A stretch of 64,000 nucleotides of DNA from an uncultured Cohaesibacter sp. (GCF_963667045.1 NZ_OY762934.1:682001-746000), one strand, 5' to 3'; numbered from the stretch's first letter, positions 27,099 to 36,713 are shown. Notes: a model not told the origin generated them from the letters alone. Made by a program: numbers and translations.

Positions 27099-28415
27099 CT
27101 AGAATCGATATCTGAAACCGAGATTGGCAGCGTGGTTCTGTTCCTTGGCGGTAAAGGACAGGGCATAGCTGGCCGACAGGCTGACGTTGTTTTTCATCGT
27201 CAGCGTTAGCCCCGTTTGCAGCTTGGTAGCGTCACGGATGGGCGCTTCGCCCATGGCCTGATAGGTGCTGCCGGAGTCGAATGACATCATCGACGTTCCG
27301 GACAACTGCCCGAACCGGTGAATCCAGTAGGCGCCGAGGCTTGGAGCGAGTGCATAGTCACCGAGGAAAAAGGCCGTCGAGAGATTGACCCCGAGCTTGG
27401 TGTTACCGCTCCAGTAGCTGCTCTCCTTGGTATAGATCGCCGCACCAGCCAGACCCTTCTCGCGAGCATCATCCTGATAGACCCAATCAAGCTGGACGCC
27501 AGCACTGGGCTGGATCACCACACCGGACAGCACGGTGCGATACCCGACTTCAAAGGCATTGGTGATCCGATGGTTCGTATAGTCGGATGTCATCAGGCTT
27601 GTTGTCCCGCCAGAGACGACAGAACGCTTGGTGTGGGTGAATTCCGGCCCGTAAAGAAGCATGTGGTCGATATAGGCGTGGCCCCATTCGAAGCTATTGG
27701 TCACCCCCGCCTTGGCCAGTGTCATCTGTACATGGCTGTCATTGACATCAGCAGAGACATTGACCCGGGCAAGCGCACCAATCACACCGAGCCGATAGAA
27801 AGCGTCTGAATAGATATCCATGCCAGACATCATGCCGCCGAAGGTCGCTTCCGCACTCGGCCCGCTGGCCGTTGCTTGCTTGCGCGACAAGCCGCCCATG
27901 GGCTTGATCCAGACGTAACGGTCAAGCGGCGCCAACGATGCCCGCCCCTCGTCTCCATAGGTGGAGGTGATTGCGCTTACACCGGGTTCTTCCGAAAGCC
28001 GGACAGCATAGGAGGAAAGATGGGAAGGCGACGCGCCAGAGCCCGCCCCTGATGGCGTCCCGCCACCAAAGCCATTGGTGCCACTGGCAGACATGATCTG
28101 TCCCACCAGACCTCCAATGGCGGTGCTGGCCGCCGCCGTGGTCGAGGCTACGGTCGCGCCTGCTGACTGCTTGTTATCCGTGTCGGTGGGGTCATCCGGA
28201 TCAACAATGACCGGGTCGCCGCCATCTGGATCACCTGGAGGATCCGTTTCATTGCCGCAGTCACAGTTGTGCAACCACCAGGCATGGCAATTTGCGTTAT
28301 CAGGGTGATTGTCGTTTCCATTACCACCTGCATTTGACAATGAAGCCGAATATGCTAGTTGCGGCAGCAAATTGGTGGAGCAGGCCAGGATGAAGACCAA
28401 ATAACGCAAGCGCAT
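27099..28415 (-). CDS. Autotransporter-like outer-membrane beta-barrel protein
   Basis: 438 residues with an N-terminal signal peptide (RYLVFILACSTNLLPQLAYSAS). Residues 27-75 are Asn/Asp/Cys/Pro-rich (NCHAWWLHNCDCGN, DPPGDPDGGDPVIVDPDDPTDTDN), followed by an Ala/Ser/Gly linker, then about 270 residues of alternating amphipathic strands ending NLGFRYRF, with the C-terminal Phe used by the Bam machinery. This fits an autotransporter beta-domain with a very short passenger. The passenger's Cys/Asp/Pro stretch may bind metal. Function unknown. Best ATG is at 28415; a TTG four codons earlier is possible. Confidence 0.75.
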   Translation of the reverse strand: MRLRYLVFILACSTNLLPQLAYSASLSNAGGNGNDNHPDNANCHAWWLHNCDCGNETDPPGDPDGGDPVIVDPDDPTDTDNKQSAGATVASTTAAASTAIGGLVGQIMSASGTNGFGGGTPSGAGSGASPSHLSSYAVRLSEEPGVSAITSTYGDEGRASLAPLDRYVWIKPMGGLSRKQATASGPSAEATFGGMMSGMDIYSDAFYRLGVIGALARVNVSADVNDSHVQMTLAKAGVTNSFEWGHAYIDHMLLYGPEFTHTKRSVVSGGTTSLMTSDYTNHRITNAFEVGYRTVLSGVVIQPSAGVQLDWVYQDDAREKGLAGAAIYTKESSYWSGNTKLGVNLSTAFFLGDYALAPSLGAYWIHRFGQLSGTSMMSFDSGSTYQAMGEAPIRDATKLQTGLTLTMKNNVSLSASYALSFTAKEQNHAANLGFRYRF

Positions 28416-29021
28416 GTTCAAACTCAACGAATGCCGCCCCCTTTTATTTCAACCAGGGGCATCAACAAAAGTGACTTTCCCACCAAATCAAGCCCGCAAA
28501 TCGATAAATTGGGCAGCAAATGAGACAAAGGAAAGAATTACGAAAAATACCAACAAGAGTTTTGATACCACAACTCTCGCTGTGCGCAAGCGATGGCACA
28601 CAGTTTTGTATATCCTAAAACTGTATTTAACCACCTTTGACGCTTGCCAGACGAATATTCGAGGTGCCTTGCCAGCTCCCCACCTAATAGCCTCGAATCA
28701 GATAGATTGTGCCCTTGGGTGCAATCATCAACAAACACATCAAACTGACCACTAATCAGATGGAATTATAGAGAGCGACTTGCGAAGAAGAGCAATCGCC
28801 TCGTCTTCGCCTGTTGCAAAATAACAACAAATTCGCATTCTTTCCTTAAAAACAAAATTGTGAACGCAACTTTTTCAAAAACTCTTGCGAAAACACGTCA
28901 TATTTAGAAAATACCGTTAACACTCGTGTGGCAATGATGATGTCCGGCTTTGCACCAACCGGGACAGCTCTTTGAGCTGTGTAATGCAAAGTCAGACAGC
29001 TTTTTATTTCGGGACTAACCA
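28416..29021. other. Large AT-rich divergent intergenic region
   Basis: About 606 bases between the outer-membrane protein gene and the L,D-transpeptidase gene, with lower GC than either flank. Two dyads stand out: ACAGTTTT-N9-AAAACTGT (28600-28624) and a tight hairpin ACAGCTC-TTT-GAGCTGT (28964-28980) in the transpeptidase leader. I see no convincing gene, tRNA or terminator. Confidence 0.55.
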
Positions 29022-29624
29022 ATGCGCAAACTGATCACTCTTGGCGCTGGTCTGCTGCTCGGCCTGGCCGTAGCAGTAACAAACGCCAATGCTTCTAAAT
29101 ACTTCGACATGGAATCGCAGACCTGGAAAGACGTCAGCGGCTACGCTCACGGGGGCAAGTCCCCGATCAAGCGCAAGACCGTTTCCTATGACGGGAAATT
29201 TGCGAACTCCCCAGAAGGTACCATCATCATCAACACCCAGGAACGTCGCCTCTACTACATCATGGGCGATGGCAAGGCCATGATGTATGGCATCGGCGTT
29301 GGTCGTCCCGGCTTCCAGTGGACGGGCACCCATCGCGTGAGCCGCAAGGCTGAATGGCCGGGTTGGACCCCTCCTCCCGCAATGCGCAAGCGCGTTCCGA
29401 ACCTTCCGTCCTACATGGAAGGCGGCCCGAACAACCCGCTGGGCGCTCGTGCCATGTATATCGGCTCCACCATCTACCGCATTCACGGCTCCAATGAGCC
29501 ATGGAGCATCGGTCAGGCCGTTTCTTCCGGCTGCATCCGTCTTGCAAACGAAGACGTGATCGACCTTTACGAGCGCGTCAAGGTTGGCGCTCAGGTGCAT
29601 GTGATCCAGGCTACCCAGAAGTAA
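29022..29624 (+). CDS. L,D-transpeptidase (YkuD domain)
   Basis: 200 residues with a signal peptide (LGAGLLLGLAVAVTNANA). The YkuD catalytic motif is complete: HGSNEPWSIG...SSGCIRL with the nucleophilic Cys, about residues 154-175. Preceding strands (GTIIINTQERRLYYIMGDGKAMMYGIGVGRPG) belong to the same domain. Such enzymes make 3-3 peptide crosslinks in peptidoglycan or attach outer-membrane proteins to it, in the periplasm. The domain fills nearly the whole protein and no LysM is present. Its leader contains a hairpin (28964-28980), and a terminator follows the gene. Confidence 0.92.
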   Translation: MRKLITLGAGLLLGLAVAVTNANASKYFDMESQTWKDVSGYAHGGKSPIKRKTVSYDGKFANSPEGTIIINTQERRLYYIMGDGKAMMYGIGVGRPGFQWTGTHRVSRKAEWPGWTPPPAMRKRVPNLPSYMEGGPNNPLGARAMYIGSTIYRIHGSNEPWSIGQAVSSGCIRLANEDVIDLYERVKVGAQVHVIQATQK

Positions 29625-29652
29625 TCTGGCTGCGCCTGTTCTGAATTTTGCA

Positions 29653-29684
29653 AAAGCCGGTCTCCCGCGAGATCGGCTTTTTCA
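29653..29684 (+). terminator. Terminator after the L,D-transpeptidase gene
   Basis: Arms AAAGCCGGTCTC and GAGATCGGCTTT (29653-29664 and 29669-29680, one mismatch), CCGC loop, followed by a T run. Confidence 0.88.
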
Positions 29685-29741
29685 TTGGTACCGCACACAA
29701 TGTGCAAATGAGAACGCGATGCGCCCTGCTCTGCCGGGTAG

Positions 29742-30098
29742 TCAGCCGCGACTGAGGCCCTTTTCCTCAAGGTCCTTCAGATACTGGTTCCAGATTTCAT
29801 TCATCTCTTCGCCGGAGCGCTTGAAATAGTCCCAAGTGAAAAAGCCGGAATCATGCAGATCCGTGAAATGCAGCCGCACCGCATAGTTGCCGACCGGCTC
29901 CACCTTCATGATTTCGACATTGCGCTTGTTGCCAAGTGTCTTTTTCTGATCTGGACTGTGGCCCTGCACTTCGGCGCTGGGCGAGGTTACCCGCAGGAAC
30001 TCGGCCGGAAAGTCATAGGCGCTGCCGTCATCGAAGCGAATGCTGAGGGTCTTTTTGTCTTTCTTCAATCTGATTTCGGTCGGCCATGCGTCCGTCAT
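29742..30098 (-). CDS. DUF971 / GBBH-like N-terminal domain protein
   Basis: 118 residues. The sequence TEIRLKKDKKTLSIRFDDGSAYDFPAEFLRVTSPSAE, followed by VEPVGNYAVRLHFTDLHDSGFFTWDYF, is the DUF971 domain, related to the N-terminal domain of gamma-butyrobetaine hydroxylase. The domain is found fused or adjacent to Mrp-type proteins in other bacteria. ATG at 30098 has AAGGA eight bases upstream; an ATG three codons earlier sits directly on that site. Divergent from moaA; mrp/apbC is 2.5 kb away, so a role in Fe-S or cofactor maturation is suggested, not shown. Confidence 0.88.
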   Translation of the reverse strand: MTDAWPTEIRLKKDKKTLSIRFDDGSAYDFPAEFLRVTSPSAEVQGHSPDQKKTLGNKRNVEIMKVEPVGNYAVRLHFTDLHDSGFFTWDYFKRSGEEMNEIWNQYLKDLEEKGLSRG

Positions 30099-30323
30099 GT
30101 CGGGCATCCTTGTTATGTTGCATTGAGGGAGCCAACTTTCTGCCGTCCCGGTCGGCAACAGAAGCGAGCTCCATGACCTTGCGGCAACCACTCACATGTC
30201 TGTGAGACCGCACGGCAAGCGCAGCAATTGCAGCATTCTGTGATTGACTTGGCAATGAGAGATGCGCAAACATCCCCCTGTTTAAAGATGATGACCAGAG
30301 TCACATTTTATTTCAAGGAAGAG

Positions 30324-31355
30324 ATGATGCAATTTGAAGACGCAAGTGCCTCACAGACCGCATCCTTGGTGGACCCGTTCGGGCGCCACATCGATTATCT
30401 GCGGCTGTCGGTTACGGATCGCTGCGATTTTCGTTGTGTTTATTGCATGGCCGAAAACATGCATTTTCTGCCCAAGGCTGAGATTCTGACGCTGGAAGAA
30501 CTGGACCGTCTTTCCACGGTCTTCATCGAACATGGCGTCCGACGCCTGCGCCTGACCGGCGGCGAGCCGCTGGTCCGCAGGGACATCATGACGCTCATCT
30601 CCTCCCTGTCCCGCCACATCGAATCCGGTGCCCTTGACGAACTGACCCTGACGACGAACGGCTCCCAGCTCTCGCGATTTGCTGCCGATCTTTCCGCCTG
30701 TGGCGTTCGGCGGATCAATGTTTCCCTCGACACGCTCAGAGAAGACCGGTTCCGTGCGATCACCCGCTGGGGCCGATTTGCGCAAGTGCTCGACGGTATC
30801 GAAGCCGCTCTTGCCCATGGCATCAAGGTCAAGTTGAATGTGGTGGCGCTCAAGGGCGTCAATGATGACGAGTATGACGAAATGATCCGTTTCTGCCATG
30901 AACGGGACATGGACATCACCTTCATCGAGACAATGCCGATGGGCGAAATCGATTTTGACCGCACCGACATGTATCTGCCGTTGTCAGACGTCAAGAAAGA
31001 ATTGCAAGAGTCTTGGACGCTCTCGCCATCCCAACACAAAACCGGTGGCCCGGCGAGCTATGTGACGGTCGAGGAAACTGGCGGACGGATTGGCTTCATC
31101 ACACCATTGACCCATAATTTCTGCGAAAGCTGCAACCGCGTGCGGATCACCTGCACCGGAACCCTGTTCATGTGTCTTGGGCAGGAAGATGCAGCAGACC
31201 TGAGGAAGCCGCTGCGCCAGTCCGAAGGCAATGAGCTCGTTATCAACGCAATTCGTCAGGCCATAGAGAGAAAGCCGAAGGGCCACGATTTTGTCATTGA
31301 CAGGGAAAACAACCGTCCCTTTATTGGCAGGCATATGTCCGTGACTGGCGGCTAG
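30324..31355 (+). CDS. moaA: GTP 3',8-cyclase (molybdenum cofactor step 1)
   Basis: 343 residues. The radical-SAM cluster motif CDFRCVYC is near residue 34, the second cluster motif [19 protein letters not shown] near residue 270, and the chain ends in the conserved Gly-Gly (MSVTGG). With MoaC it turns GTP into cyclic pyranopterin monophosphate in the cytoplasm. Two adjacent ATG codons (30324, 30327) follow AAGGAAGAG; either may be used. mobA and mobB 3 kb downstream act later in the same pathway; moaC, moaB, moeA and moaE are not in the window. Confidence 0.95.
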   Translation: MMQFEDASASQTASLVDPFGRHIDYLRLSVTDRCDFRCVYCMAENMHFLPKAEILTLEELDRLSTVFIEHGVRRLRLTGGEPLVRRDIMTLISSLSRHIESGALDELTLTTNGSQLSRFAADLSACGVRRINVSLDTLREDRFRAITRWGRFAQVLDGIEAALAHGIKVKLNVVALKGVNDDEYDEMIRFCHERDMDITFIETMPMGEIDFDRTDMYLPLSDVKKELQESWTLSPSQHKTGGPASYVTVEETGGRIGFITPLTHNFCESCNRVRITCTGTLFMCLGQEDAADLRKPLRQSEGNELVINAIRQAIERKPKGHDFVIDRENNRPFIGRHMSVTGG

Positions 31356-31442
31356 GCAAGAATTCCGCTGTTCGGGTAAACTAGTTTCTGCCCAAAGCGC
31401 GTCACCGTTCCCGTCCGGGCGTCCTCTTTAAAGGTCAATTTC

Positions 31443-32450
31443 ATGGCAACTGGTCCAAAAGGCAGCGCGGCCAAAGCGTCGCGTGCGAGGGTTCATCCCG
31501 GCGACAGGGGCAACATCTACGGCATTCTGGTCATGCAGGTGTCGGTTTTCAGCTTTGGCACGAACGACGTCTTCAACAAGCTTGTTGGCTCCGGGCTGGC
31601 GACCGGACAGATGATCTTCTTCCGCGGCATCTGTGCCACCATCATGGTATTGATGCTGTGCGTCATCATGCGGCAGCTGCGTTACCTCTATCAGAGTTTT
31701 GACCCGATCCTGCTGCTGCGTGGCCTTTGCGAAACCCTCTCGGCCATCGGCTGTCTGGTTGCCCTCAAGTTCCTGCCACTGGCCAATGTCTACGCCGTTT
31801 TGCAGGCGATCCCGTTGGCAACGACAGCCTTCGCGGCTGTTTTCCTGCATGAAACCGTGGGCATGCGCCGCTGGCTTGCCGTTCTGGTCGGATTTGTCGG
31901 CGTGATGGCCATTGTCCGTCCTGGCCTCGACGGGTTCAATTTCTACTCGCTGTTCGCCGTGGCAGCCGTCATTTTCGCCGCAGCCCGCGACCTCATCACC
32001 CGCCAGATCAAACCGGAAATCTCGCTCTGGGTTGTTACCCTTACCACCATGATCGTCTCCACCATCGGCGGCGGCATTCTGGCGCTATTCCAGATGTATT
32101 TCTCTGGCGATCAGGGCTGGTTACAGCCGACGACGATCAACCTGCTCTATATCGCGGGGGCCGCCCTGTTCCTCACTCTAGGGCAGTATTATGTATCCAT
32201 CGCCATGCAGAATGGGGAGGTGTCCGTTGTGTCCTCATTCCGCTATGTCTCCATGCCGATTGCGCTGGTCTATGGCTACCTGATCTGGGGTGAAGTGCCC
32301 GACAGTCTGACCTGGTTCGGCATCGTCCTCATTCTGGCATCCGGCATCTACACCATTTTCAGGGAAAGAAAGGTCGCGCGTCTGCAGCGACAGGGAAAGA
32401 GGCCGGGCAACCCGGATGAACTGGTCGCCGCCAGAACCGGTTTCGAATGA
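31443..32450 (+). CDS. EamA-family (DMT) transporter
   Basis: 335 residues with ten hydrophobic segments arranged as two EamA repeats (the first includes FSFGTNDVFNKLVGSGLATGQMIFFRG; the second AALFLTLGQYYVSIAMQNGEVSVVSSFRYVSMPIALVYGYLIWGE). The family exports or takes up metabolites such as amino acids and purines; substrate unknown. The N-terminus is basic (KGSAAKASRARVHPGDRG) and cytoplasmic. AAAGG upstream supports ATG 31443. It follows moaA by 87 bases in the same direction and may share its transcript. Confidence 0.9.
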   Translation: MATGPKGSAAKASRARVHPGDRGNIYGILVMQVSVFSFGTNDVFNKLVGSGLATGQMIFFRGICATIMVLMLCVIMRQLRYLYQSFDPILLLRGLCETLSAIGCLVALKFLPLANVYAVLQAIPLATTAFAAVFLHETVGMRRWLAVLVGFVGVMAIVRPGLDGFNFYSLFAVAAVIFAAARDLITRQIKPEISLWVVTLTTMIVSTIGGGILALFQMYFSGDQGWLQPTTINLLYIAGAALFLTLGQYYVSIAMQNGEVSVVSSFRYVSMPIALVYGYLIWGEVPDSLTWFGIVLILASGIYTIFRERKVARLQRQGKRPGNPDELVAARTGFE

Positions 32451-32466
32451 ACCATCTGCTCGTGAC

Positions 32467-32502
32467 AAAGGCCCGGCTCCTTCAGGAGGCCGGGCCTTTT
32501 TT
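32467..32502 (+). terminator. Terminator after the DMT transporter gene
   Basis: Stem AAAGGCCCGGC / GCCGGGCCTTT (32467-32477 and 32489-32499), with an extra CTCC/GGAG pair inside, ending in TTTTTT. It lies before the convergent mrp/apbC gene. Confidence 0.92.
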
Positions 32503-32552
32503 CGTTGGACAGGATGCGGGGAGCAGTTGGCCCCTCTGCCACTTGCAGATGG

Positions 32553-33767
32553 CTATTCGATGACGATGGCCGGTGCCGGTCTCGTGACGCCAGCAATCTG
32601 CTTCATCATGGCATTGGCAATCTGCAGATAGATCGCAGTGTGATCACTTTCCGGTTCGGCAACAATGATCGGCTCGCCCGCATCAGAGCGCTCGCGGATT
32701 TCCATATGCAGCGGAATTTCGCCAAGGAACGGCACACCGATTTCAGTTGCCGTGGCATGGGCGCCCCCATGCCCGAAGATATCGTGGCGCGTGCCACAGG
32801 TCGGACAGGAAAAATAGCTCATATTCTCGACAATGCCGAGGATGGGAATGTTGACCTTGCGGAACATGGCTATGCCCTTGCGGGCGTCGATCAGCGCCAG
32901 ATCCTGAGGCGTTGACACGATCACCGATCCAGACAGCGGCACCTGCTGGGCCATGGTCAGCTGGATGTCACCGGTTCCCGGAGGCATGTCGACAACCAGC
33001 ACGTCAAGCTTGCCTTCAACGTCCCAATTGACATCACGGATCATCTGGGTCAGGGCCGAGACGGCCATCGGGCCACGCCAAACCATCGGGGTATCTGGAT
33101 CGACCAGCAGGCCGATCGACATCGCCATCAGGCCATAGGCCTTGATGGGGTTCATCCGGCGGGAATTGGCGACAGCGGTCGGCTTGTCCGTGATTTTCAA
33201 AAGACGCGGGATAGACGGGCCGTAGATATCTGCGTCCAGAATGCCCACCTTGAGACCGTTGGCCTGAAGGGCGAGCGCCAGATTGACCGCCGTGGTCGAC
33301 TTTCCCACCCCGCCCTTGGCCGAGGAGACGGCAATGATCTGCTTGACGCCAGCAATGTCTATATGGCTGGGGCTTTTGGGCTGTTGCGGCGCTGAAGGCG
33401 CTCTGGGGGCAGCCTTTGGCGCAGATGACGGACTGGCAGCTTGCTGCGCAGACGGTGCGCGCTCGGCTGTCAGAACGACCATCGCCTTGTTGACCCCCTC
33501 CAGTCGGGCGACGGCCGCTTCGGCCTCTTCGCGCACAGGCTCGTAGGATTCGGCCTTTTCTGCCGGGACGGAGATGGAGAACATGACGGCGCCATCCCGG
33601 ATGATGATATCGGAGACCATCCCTTCCGACACGATATCGCCCGCTCCCGGGGCAGATTTTATCTGCCGCAGCAGCTGCAGGATCTTGTCTTCAGTCACGG
33701 CTTGCTCACTCTTGTTTTTCCAGAACACGACTCTTCGTCTTTCCTGATTTACGATCTCTATCCTCAT
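32553..33767 (-). CDS. apbC: Mrp/ApbC-type Fe-S cluster carrier P-loop ATPase
   Basis: 404 residues from the ATG at 33767. N-terminal MIP18-like domain (DKILQLLRQI...DIVSEGMVSDI), a Pro/Ala/Ser linker, then the Mrp ATPase with the deviant Walker A SSAKGGVGKSTT, DADIYGPSIPRLL, and the C-terminal cluster motif SYFSCPTCGTRHDIFG (CxxC). The protein carries or assembles [4Fe-4S] clusters. The first 23 residues (RIEIVNQERRRVVFWKNKSEQA) are unlike the family, so the real start may be the GTG at 33698 (381 residues); neither has a strong ribosome binding site. Divergent from mobA. Confidence 0.92.
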   Translation of the reverse strand: MRIEIVNQERRRVVFWKNKSEQAVTEDKILQLLRQIKSAPGAGDIVSEGMVSDIIIRDGAVMFSISVPAEKAESYEPVREEAEAAVARLEGVNKAMVVLTAERAPSAQQAASPSSAPKAAPRAPSAPQQPKSPSHIDIAGVKQIIAVSSAKGGVGKSTTAVNLALALQANGLKVGILDADIYGPSIPRLLKITDKPTAVANSRRMNPIKAYGLMAMSIGLLVDPDTPMVWRGPMAVSALTQMIRDVNWDVEGKLDVLVVDMPPGTGDIQLTMAQQVPLSGSVIVSTPQDLALIDARKGIAMFRKVNIPILGIVENMSYFSCPTCGTRHDIFGHGGAHATATEIGVPFLGEIPLHMEIRERSDAGEPIIVAEPESDHTAIYLQIANAMMKQIAGVTRPAPAIVIE

Positions 33768-33975
33768 AGCTGGAACGCTTTCGGTCCGGCGTCAAGGGTC
33801 AAGGCCGACAAAGTGGAAATAAGTCGTCTTTGCACGGGGGAAGACGGACAGCCTCCAAACTGCGAAGAGGTTGACGCCGGAATTTCGTTGCACCCTGTCT
33901 GACAGCGTGTTTAACATCCGGCATTCATGGATGAACGTGGGTCACTTCTCACGAGTCACATCAGTCGAGGGCATG

Positions 33976-34632
33976 ATGAACGAACAAACTTGCGGAACGG
34001 ATGTTGTGGCCGTCTTGCTGGCGGGCGGACGGTCCCGACGCATGCTCGGCAAGGACAAGGCCTTTGTTCCTCTTGCCGGTCTCCCCTTGCTGGAGCATTG
34101 CCTTGCAAGGCTCGCGCCGCAGGTCGGAACGATTGTCATCAGTGCCAATGGCGATCCTGCCTCCTATCCGCTCGGCTATCCGCTTTTGCCTGACGGCAAC
34201 GATGACCATGCCGGGCCACTTGCCGGCATTCAGAAAGCGCTGCAGTGGGCACAACAGATGCAAGCCTCCACTCATGTGCTGAGCGTCGCCGTCGATACGC
34301 CGTTTTTCCCCGTCACTCTGGCAAAGCGGCTTAGAGATGTCGCGGAAACTGCACCAGAGCGTCCGGTTCTGGCGATGTCGGGCGAACGGTTGCATCCGAC
34401 ATTCGGTCTGTGGCCGGTTACGCTTCTGGACTCGCTCAATGCCTATCTGGCGGCTGGCGATCGCAAGATGATGCTGTGGGCCGAACAGCAGGGTGCGCTG
34501 TCTGTTGCGTTTGAACCGCTTGCCGTTCACGGACGGTCAGTTGATCCATTTTTCAATATCAATACCGCTGAAGATCTTGCCCTTGCGGAAGGGCTGCTTG
34601 CGGAAATCGGGAAGGAAGAAAGCAATGTCTGA
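33976..34632 (+). CDS. mobA: Molybdenum cofactor guanylyltransferase
   Basis: 218 residues. The nucleotidyltransferase signature LLAGGRSRRMLGKDKAF (about residues 13-29) and the DTPFF metal-site motif fit MobA, which transfers GMP from GTP to molybdopterin. The ATG at 33976 has GAGGG six bases upstream; an ATG one codon earlier leaves too little space. The gene overlaps mobB by eight bases, a translational coupling, and is divergent from mrp/apbC. Confidence 0.92.
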   Translation: MNEQTCGTDVVAVLLAGGRSRRMLGKDKAFVPLAGLPLLEHCLARLAPQVGTIVISANGDPASYPLGYPLLPDGNDDHAGPLAGIQKALQWAQQMQASTHVLSVAVDTPFFPVTLAKRLRDVAETAPERPVLAMSGERLHPTFGLWPVTLLDSLNAYLAAGDRKMMLWAEQQGALSVAFEPLAVHGRSVDPFFNINTAEDLALAEGLLAEIGKEESNV

Positions 34633-35194
34633 CAAATCTAGCGTTACGGATGCCATCCAGCTGGCACAGATCGCAACCCATGGGCACAAGATTTTCGGTA
34701 TCACCGGCTGGAAGAACTCGGGCAAGACGACATTGGCAACCCGCCTCATCAAAAGCCTGTGCGACAAGGGCTACCGCATATCCTCCGTCAAGCACGCCCA
34801 CCACAAATGCGACATCGACAAGGAAGGCACAGACAGCTACCGCCATCGCGAAGCAGGCTCGACCGAGGTGGCGCTTGTTGCCGCCGGGACCCGCTGGGCC
34901 ATCATGCATGAATGCCGGGATGAAGACGAACCGCTGCTGAGCGATGTTCTGGCGCGGATGTCGCCCTGTGATCTGGTGATTGTCGAAGGCTACAAGAGCG
35001 AGGCCTTCCCGAAAATCGAAGTCAGGCGCGCCGATGCGGTCAACACCACGCCCCTTGCCCAGAAAGATCATCTGATTGTTGCCATAGCAAGCGATGAACC
35101 GGAGAAAATGGACACCGCGCACGGCCTGCCGATGTTCCAGATCGACGATGTGGAAGCGATGGCAGAATTCGTTATCAACACCATGAAACTCTGA
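34625..35194 (+). CDS. mobB: Molybdopterin-guanine dinucleotide biosynthesis adaptor MobB
   Basis: 189 residues. Walker A motif GWKNSGKTT near residue 28, VKHAHH and the DLVIVEGYKS Walker-B-like segment are the MobB signatures. The protein binds GTP and assists MobA in loading guanine dinucleotide on the cofactor. GGAAGGAAG directly upstream of the ATG supports the start, which overlaps the mobA end by eight bases. Confidence 0.93.
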   Translation: MSDKSSVTDAIQLAQIATHGHKIFGITGWKNSGKTTLATRLIKSLCDKGYRISSVKHAHHKCDIDKEGTDSYRHREAGSTEVALVAAGTRWAIMHECRDEDEPLLSDVLARMSPCDLVIVEGYKSEAFPKIEVRRADAVNTTPLAQKDHLIVAIASDEPEKMDTAHGLPMFQIDDVEAMAEFVINTMKL

Positions 35195-35467
35195 GTTTGT
35201 GGCAAAAACGACATTTTGCAGCGAGATCGGCAATACGACAGGGGATTATGCTTCATTTCGGCAAATTGCCAATTCTCCGCTCATTGTGCTGCCTGATACG
35301 CAAAATTCTTATTGTTATGGCCTCAGGAATGGTCAATGACTTGCCTAATGCGAGACAGGTGATCAAAACCATCCGTGGGGTAGCGGGTCTGGCCTTTGCC
35401 AACCGTGCCTACAGATAGTTCCTGAAGGACCTCGCCGAACTTTCGACTTCGCAATGGGACAAGAGTC

Positions 35468-36241
35468 ATGAAACTCACGAAAAAAATTGCAATTGCTGCA
35501 GCTGCTGCGCTGATGGCATGCAGCGCGGCTTCCGCCGCGGAAAAAATCCGCATTGGCATCGATGGCGCCTACCCTCCGTTCAATCAGCTTTCTGCTGCTG
35601 GTGAACTGAGCGGCTTTGACGTTGATATCACCAACGCCCTGTGCGCAGAAATGAAGGCCGACTGCGAGTTTGTCATTCAGGATTGGGATGGCATGATCCC
35701 TGCGCTGATTGCTGGCAAGATCGACGCGGTGGTCGCTTCTATGTCGATTACCGAAGACCGCCTGAAGAAGGTCGACTTCTCCAAGAAATATTACAACACC
35801 CCACCGGCCGTTGCCGTGCTCAAGGACAGCGACCTCAAGGGCACGGACATCAGCGAGCTGGCTGGCCTGACCATTGGCGCGCAGGTTTCCACAACCCACG
35901 CCAACTATGCCGAACAGAAGATTCCCGACATTGATCTGAAGCTCTATCCGACTGCCGACGAATACAAGCTCGACCTGGAATCTGGCCGCGTTGATGCTGT
36001 CATCGATGATGGCGTCGTGCTTTCCGAGTGGGTCAAGTCTGAAGCTGGCGCCTGCTGCAAGATCCTGATGCAGTTGACCCCGGATCCGAAGATCAACGGC
36101 GAAGGTGCTGGCATCGCCGTCAAGAAGGGTAACACCGAACTGGCCGACAAATTGACGGCAGCCATTGCCGCCATTCGCGCCAACGGCAAATATCAGGAAA
36201 TCAACGCCAAATACTTCGATTTCGATGTATACGGCGACTAA
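35468..36241 (+). CDS. Polar amino-acid ABC transporter binding protein (copy 1)
   Basis: 257 residues. A cleavable signal peptide (KLTKKIAIAAAAALMACSAASA) is followed by a family 3 solute-binding fold: AEKIRIGIDGAYPPFNQLSAAGELSGFDVDI, DWDGMIPALIAGKIDAVVASMSIT, and KKVDFSKKYYNTPP. This resembles lysine/arginine/ornithine and octopine/nopaline binding proteins. It is about two-thirds identical by eye to the binding protein at 36714. It has its own upstream region and is followed by a hairpin, so it may be transcribed apart from the permease genes. Confidence 0.92.
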   Translation: MKLTKKIAIAAAAALMACSAASAAEKIRIGIDGAYPPFNQLSAAGELSGFDVDITNALCAEMKADCEFVIQDWDGMIPALIAGKIDAVVASMSITEDRLKKVDFSKKYYNTPPAVAVLKDSDLKGTDISELAGLTIGAQVSTTHANYAEQKIPDIDLKLYPTADEYKLDLESGRVDAVIDDGVVLSEWVKSEAGACCKILMQLTPDPKINGEGAGIAVKKGNTELADKLTAAIAAIRANGKYQEINAKYFDFDVYGD

Positions 36242-36713
36242 GCTGGCCTAGCCACAGATGCAGATGTGAATGCCGGATACCCATGGTGTCCGGCATTTTG
36301 CTATCCAGATCGAACTTTCTTGCCGATTTGCCGTAAGTTCGAGTCTCCACGATCCGTCGAATTTGCCAATATTGCACAAATTTTATACTGCCCAGACAAC
36401 CATGGCGATAACCGATGACAAGAGCCCTCGCCAAATTTGATAAATTTCACCAACTACGCCAAATTTCGTTTCGCTACAACATCCCAAAATATGCTTTTAT
36501 TTCACATTAGTCTATAATTTGGGCAAAATTCGCCGCCTTACCCGATTTCATGGGATTGCCTGTTGTCAAGTCCGGCAAAATAGTGGGAATATGCCCCCAA
36601 GCGGCTAGGGTCCGCCTAATCCAGAGAAGCCCCAATAGGGCTCTATATTGTGTATGACCATGGGCTGTTGCCGCGGTCGATATGTTTATACAATATACAA
36701 GAGGGAAAATATT
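36242..36713. other. Intergenic region between two binding-protein genes
   Basis: About 472 bases. A hairpin terminator at 36269-36297 closes copy 1. The rest (36300-36710) is AT-rich with repeated CAAATTT and CCAAATTT words at 36435-36470 and ends in the leader of copy 2, whose ribosome site is GAGGGA at 36699-36704. No open frame is convincing. Confidence 0.55.
36269..36300 (+). terminator. Probable terminator after binding protein copy 1
   Basis: Arms AATGCCGGATAC and GTGTCCGGCATT (36269-36280 and 36286-36297, one mismatch) with a CCATG loop and a short TTTTG tail. The stem is strong, the T run weak. Confidence 0.7.
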
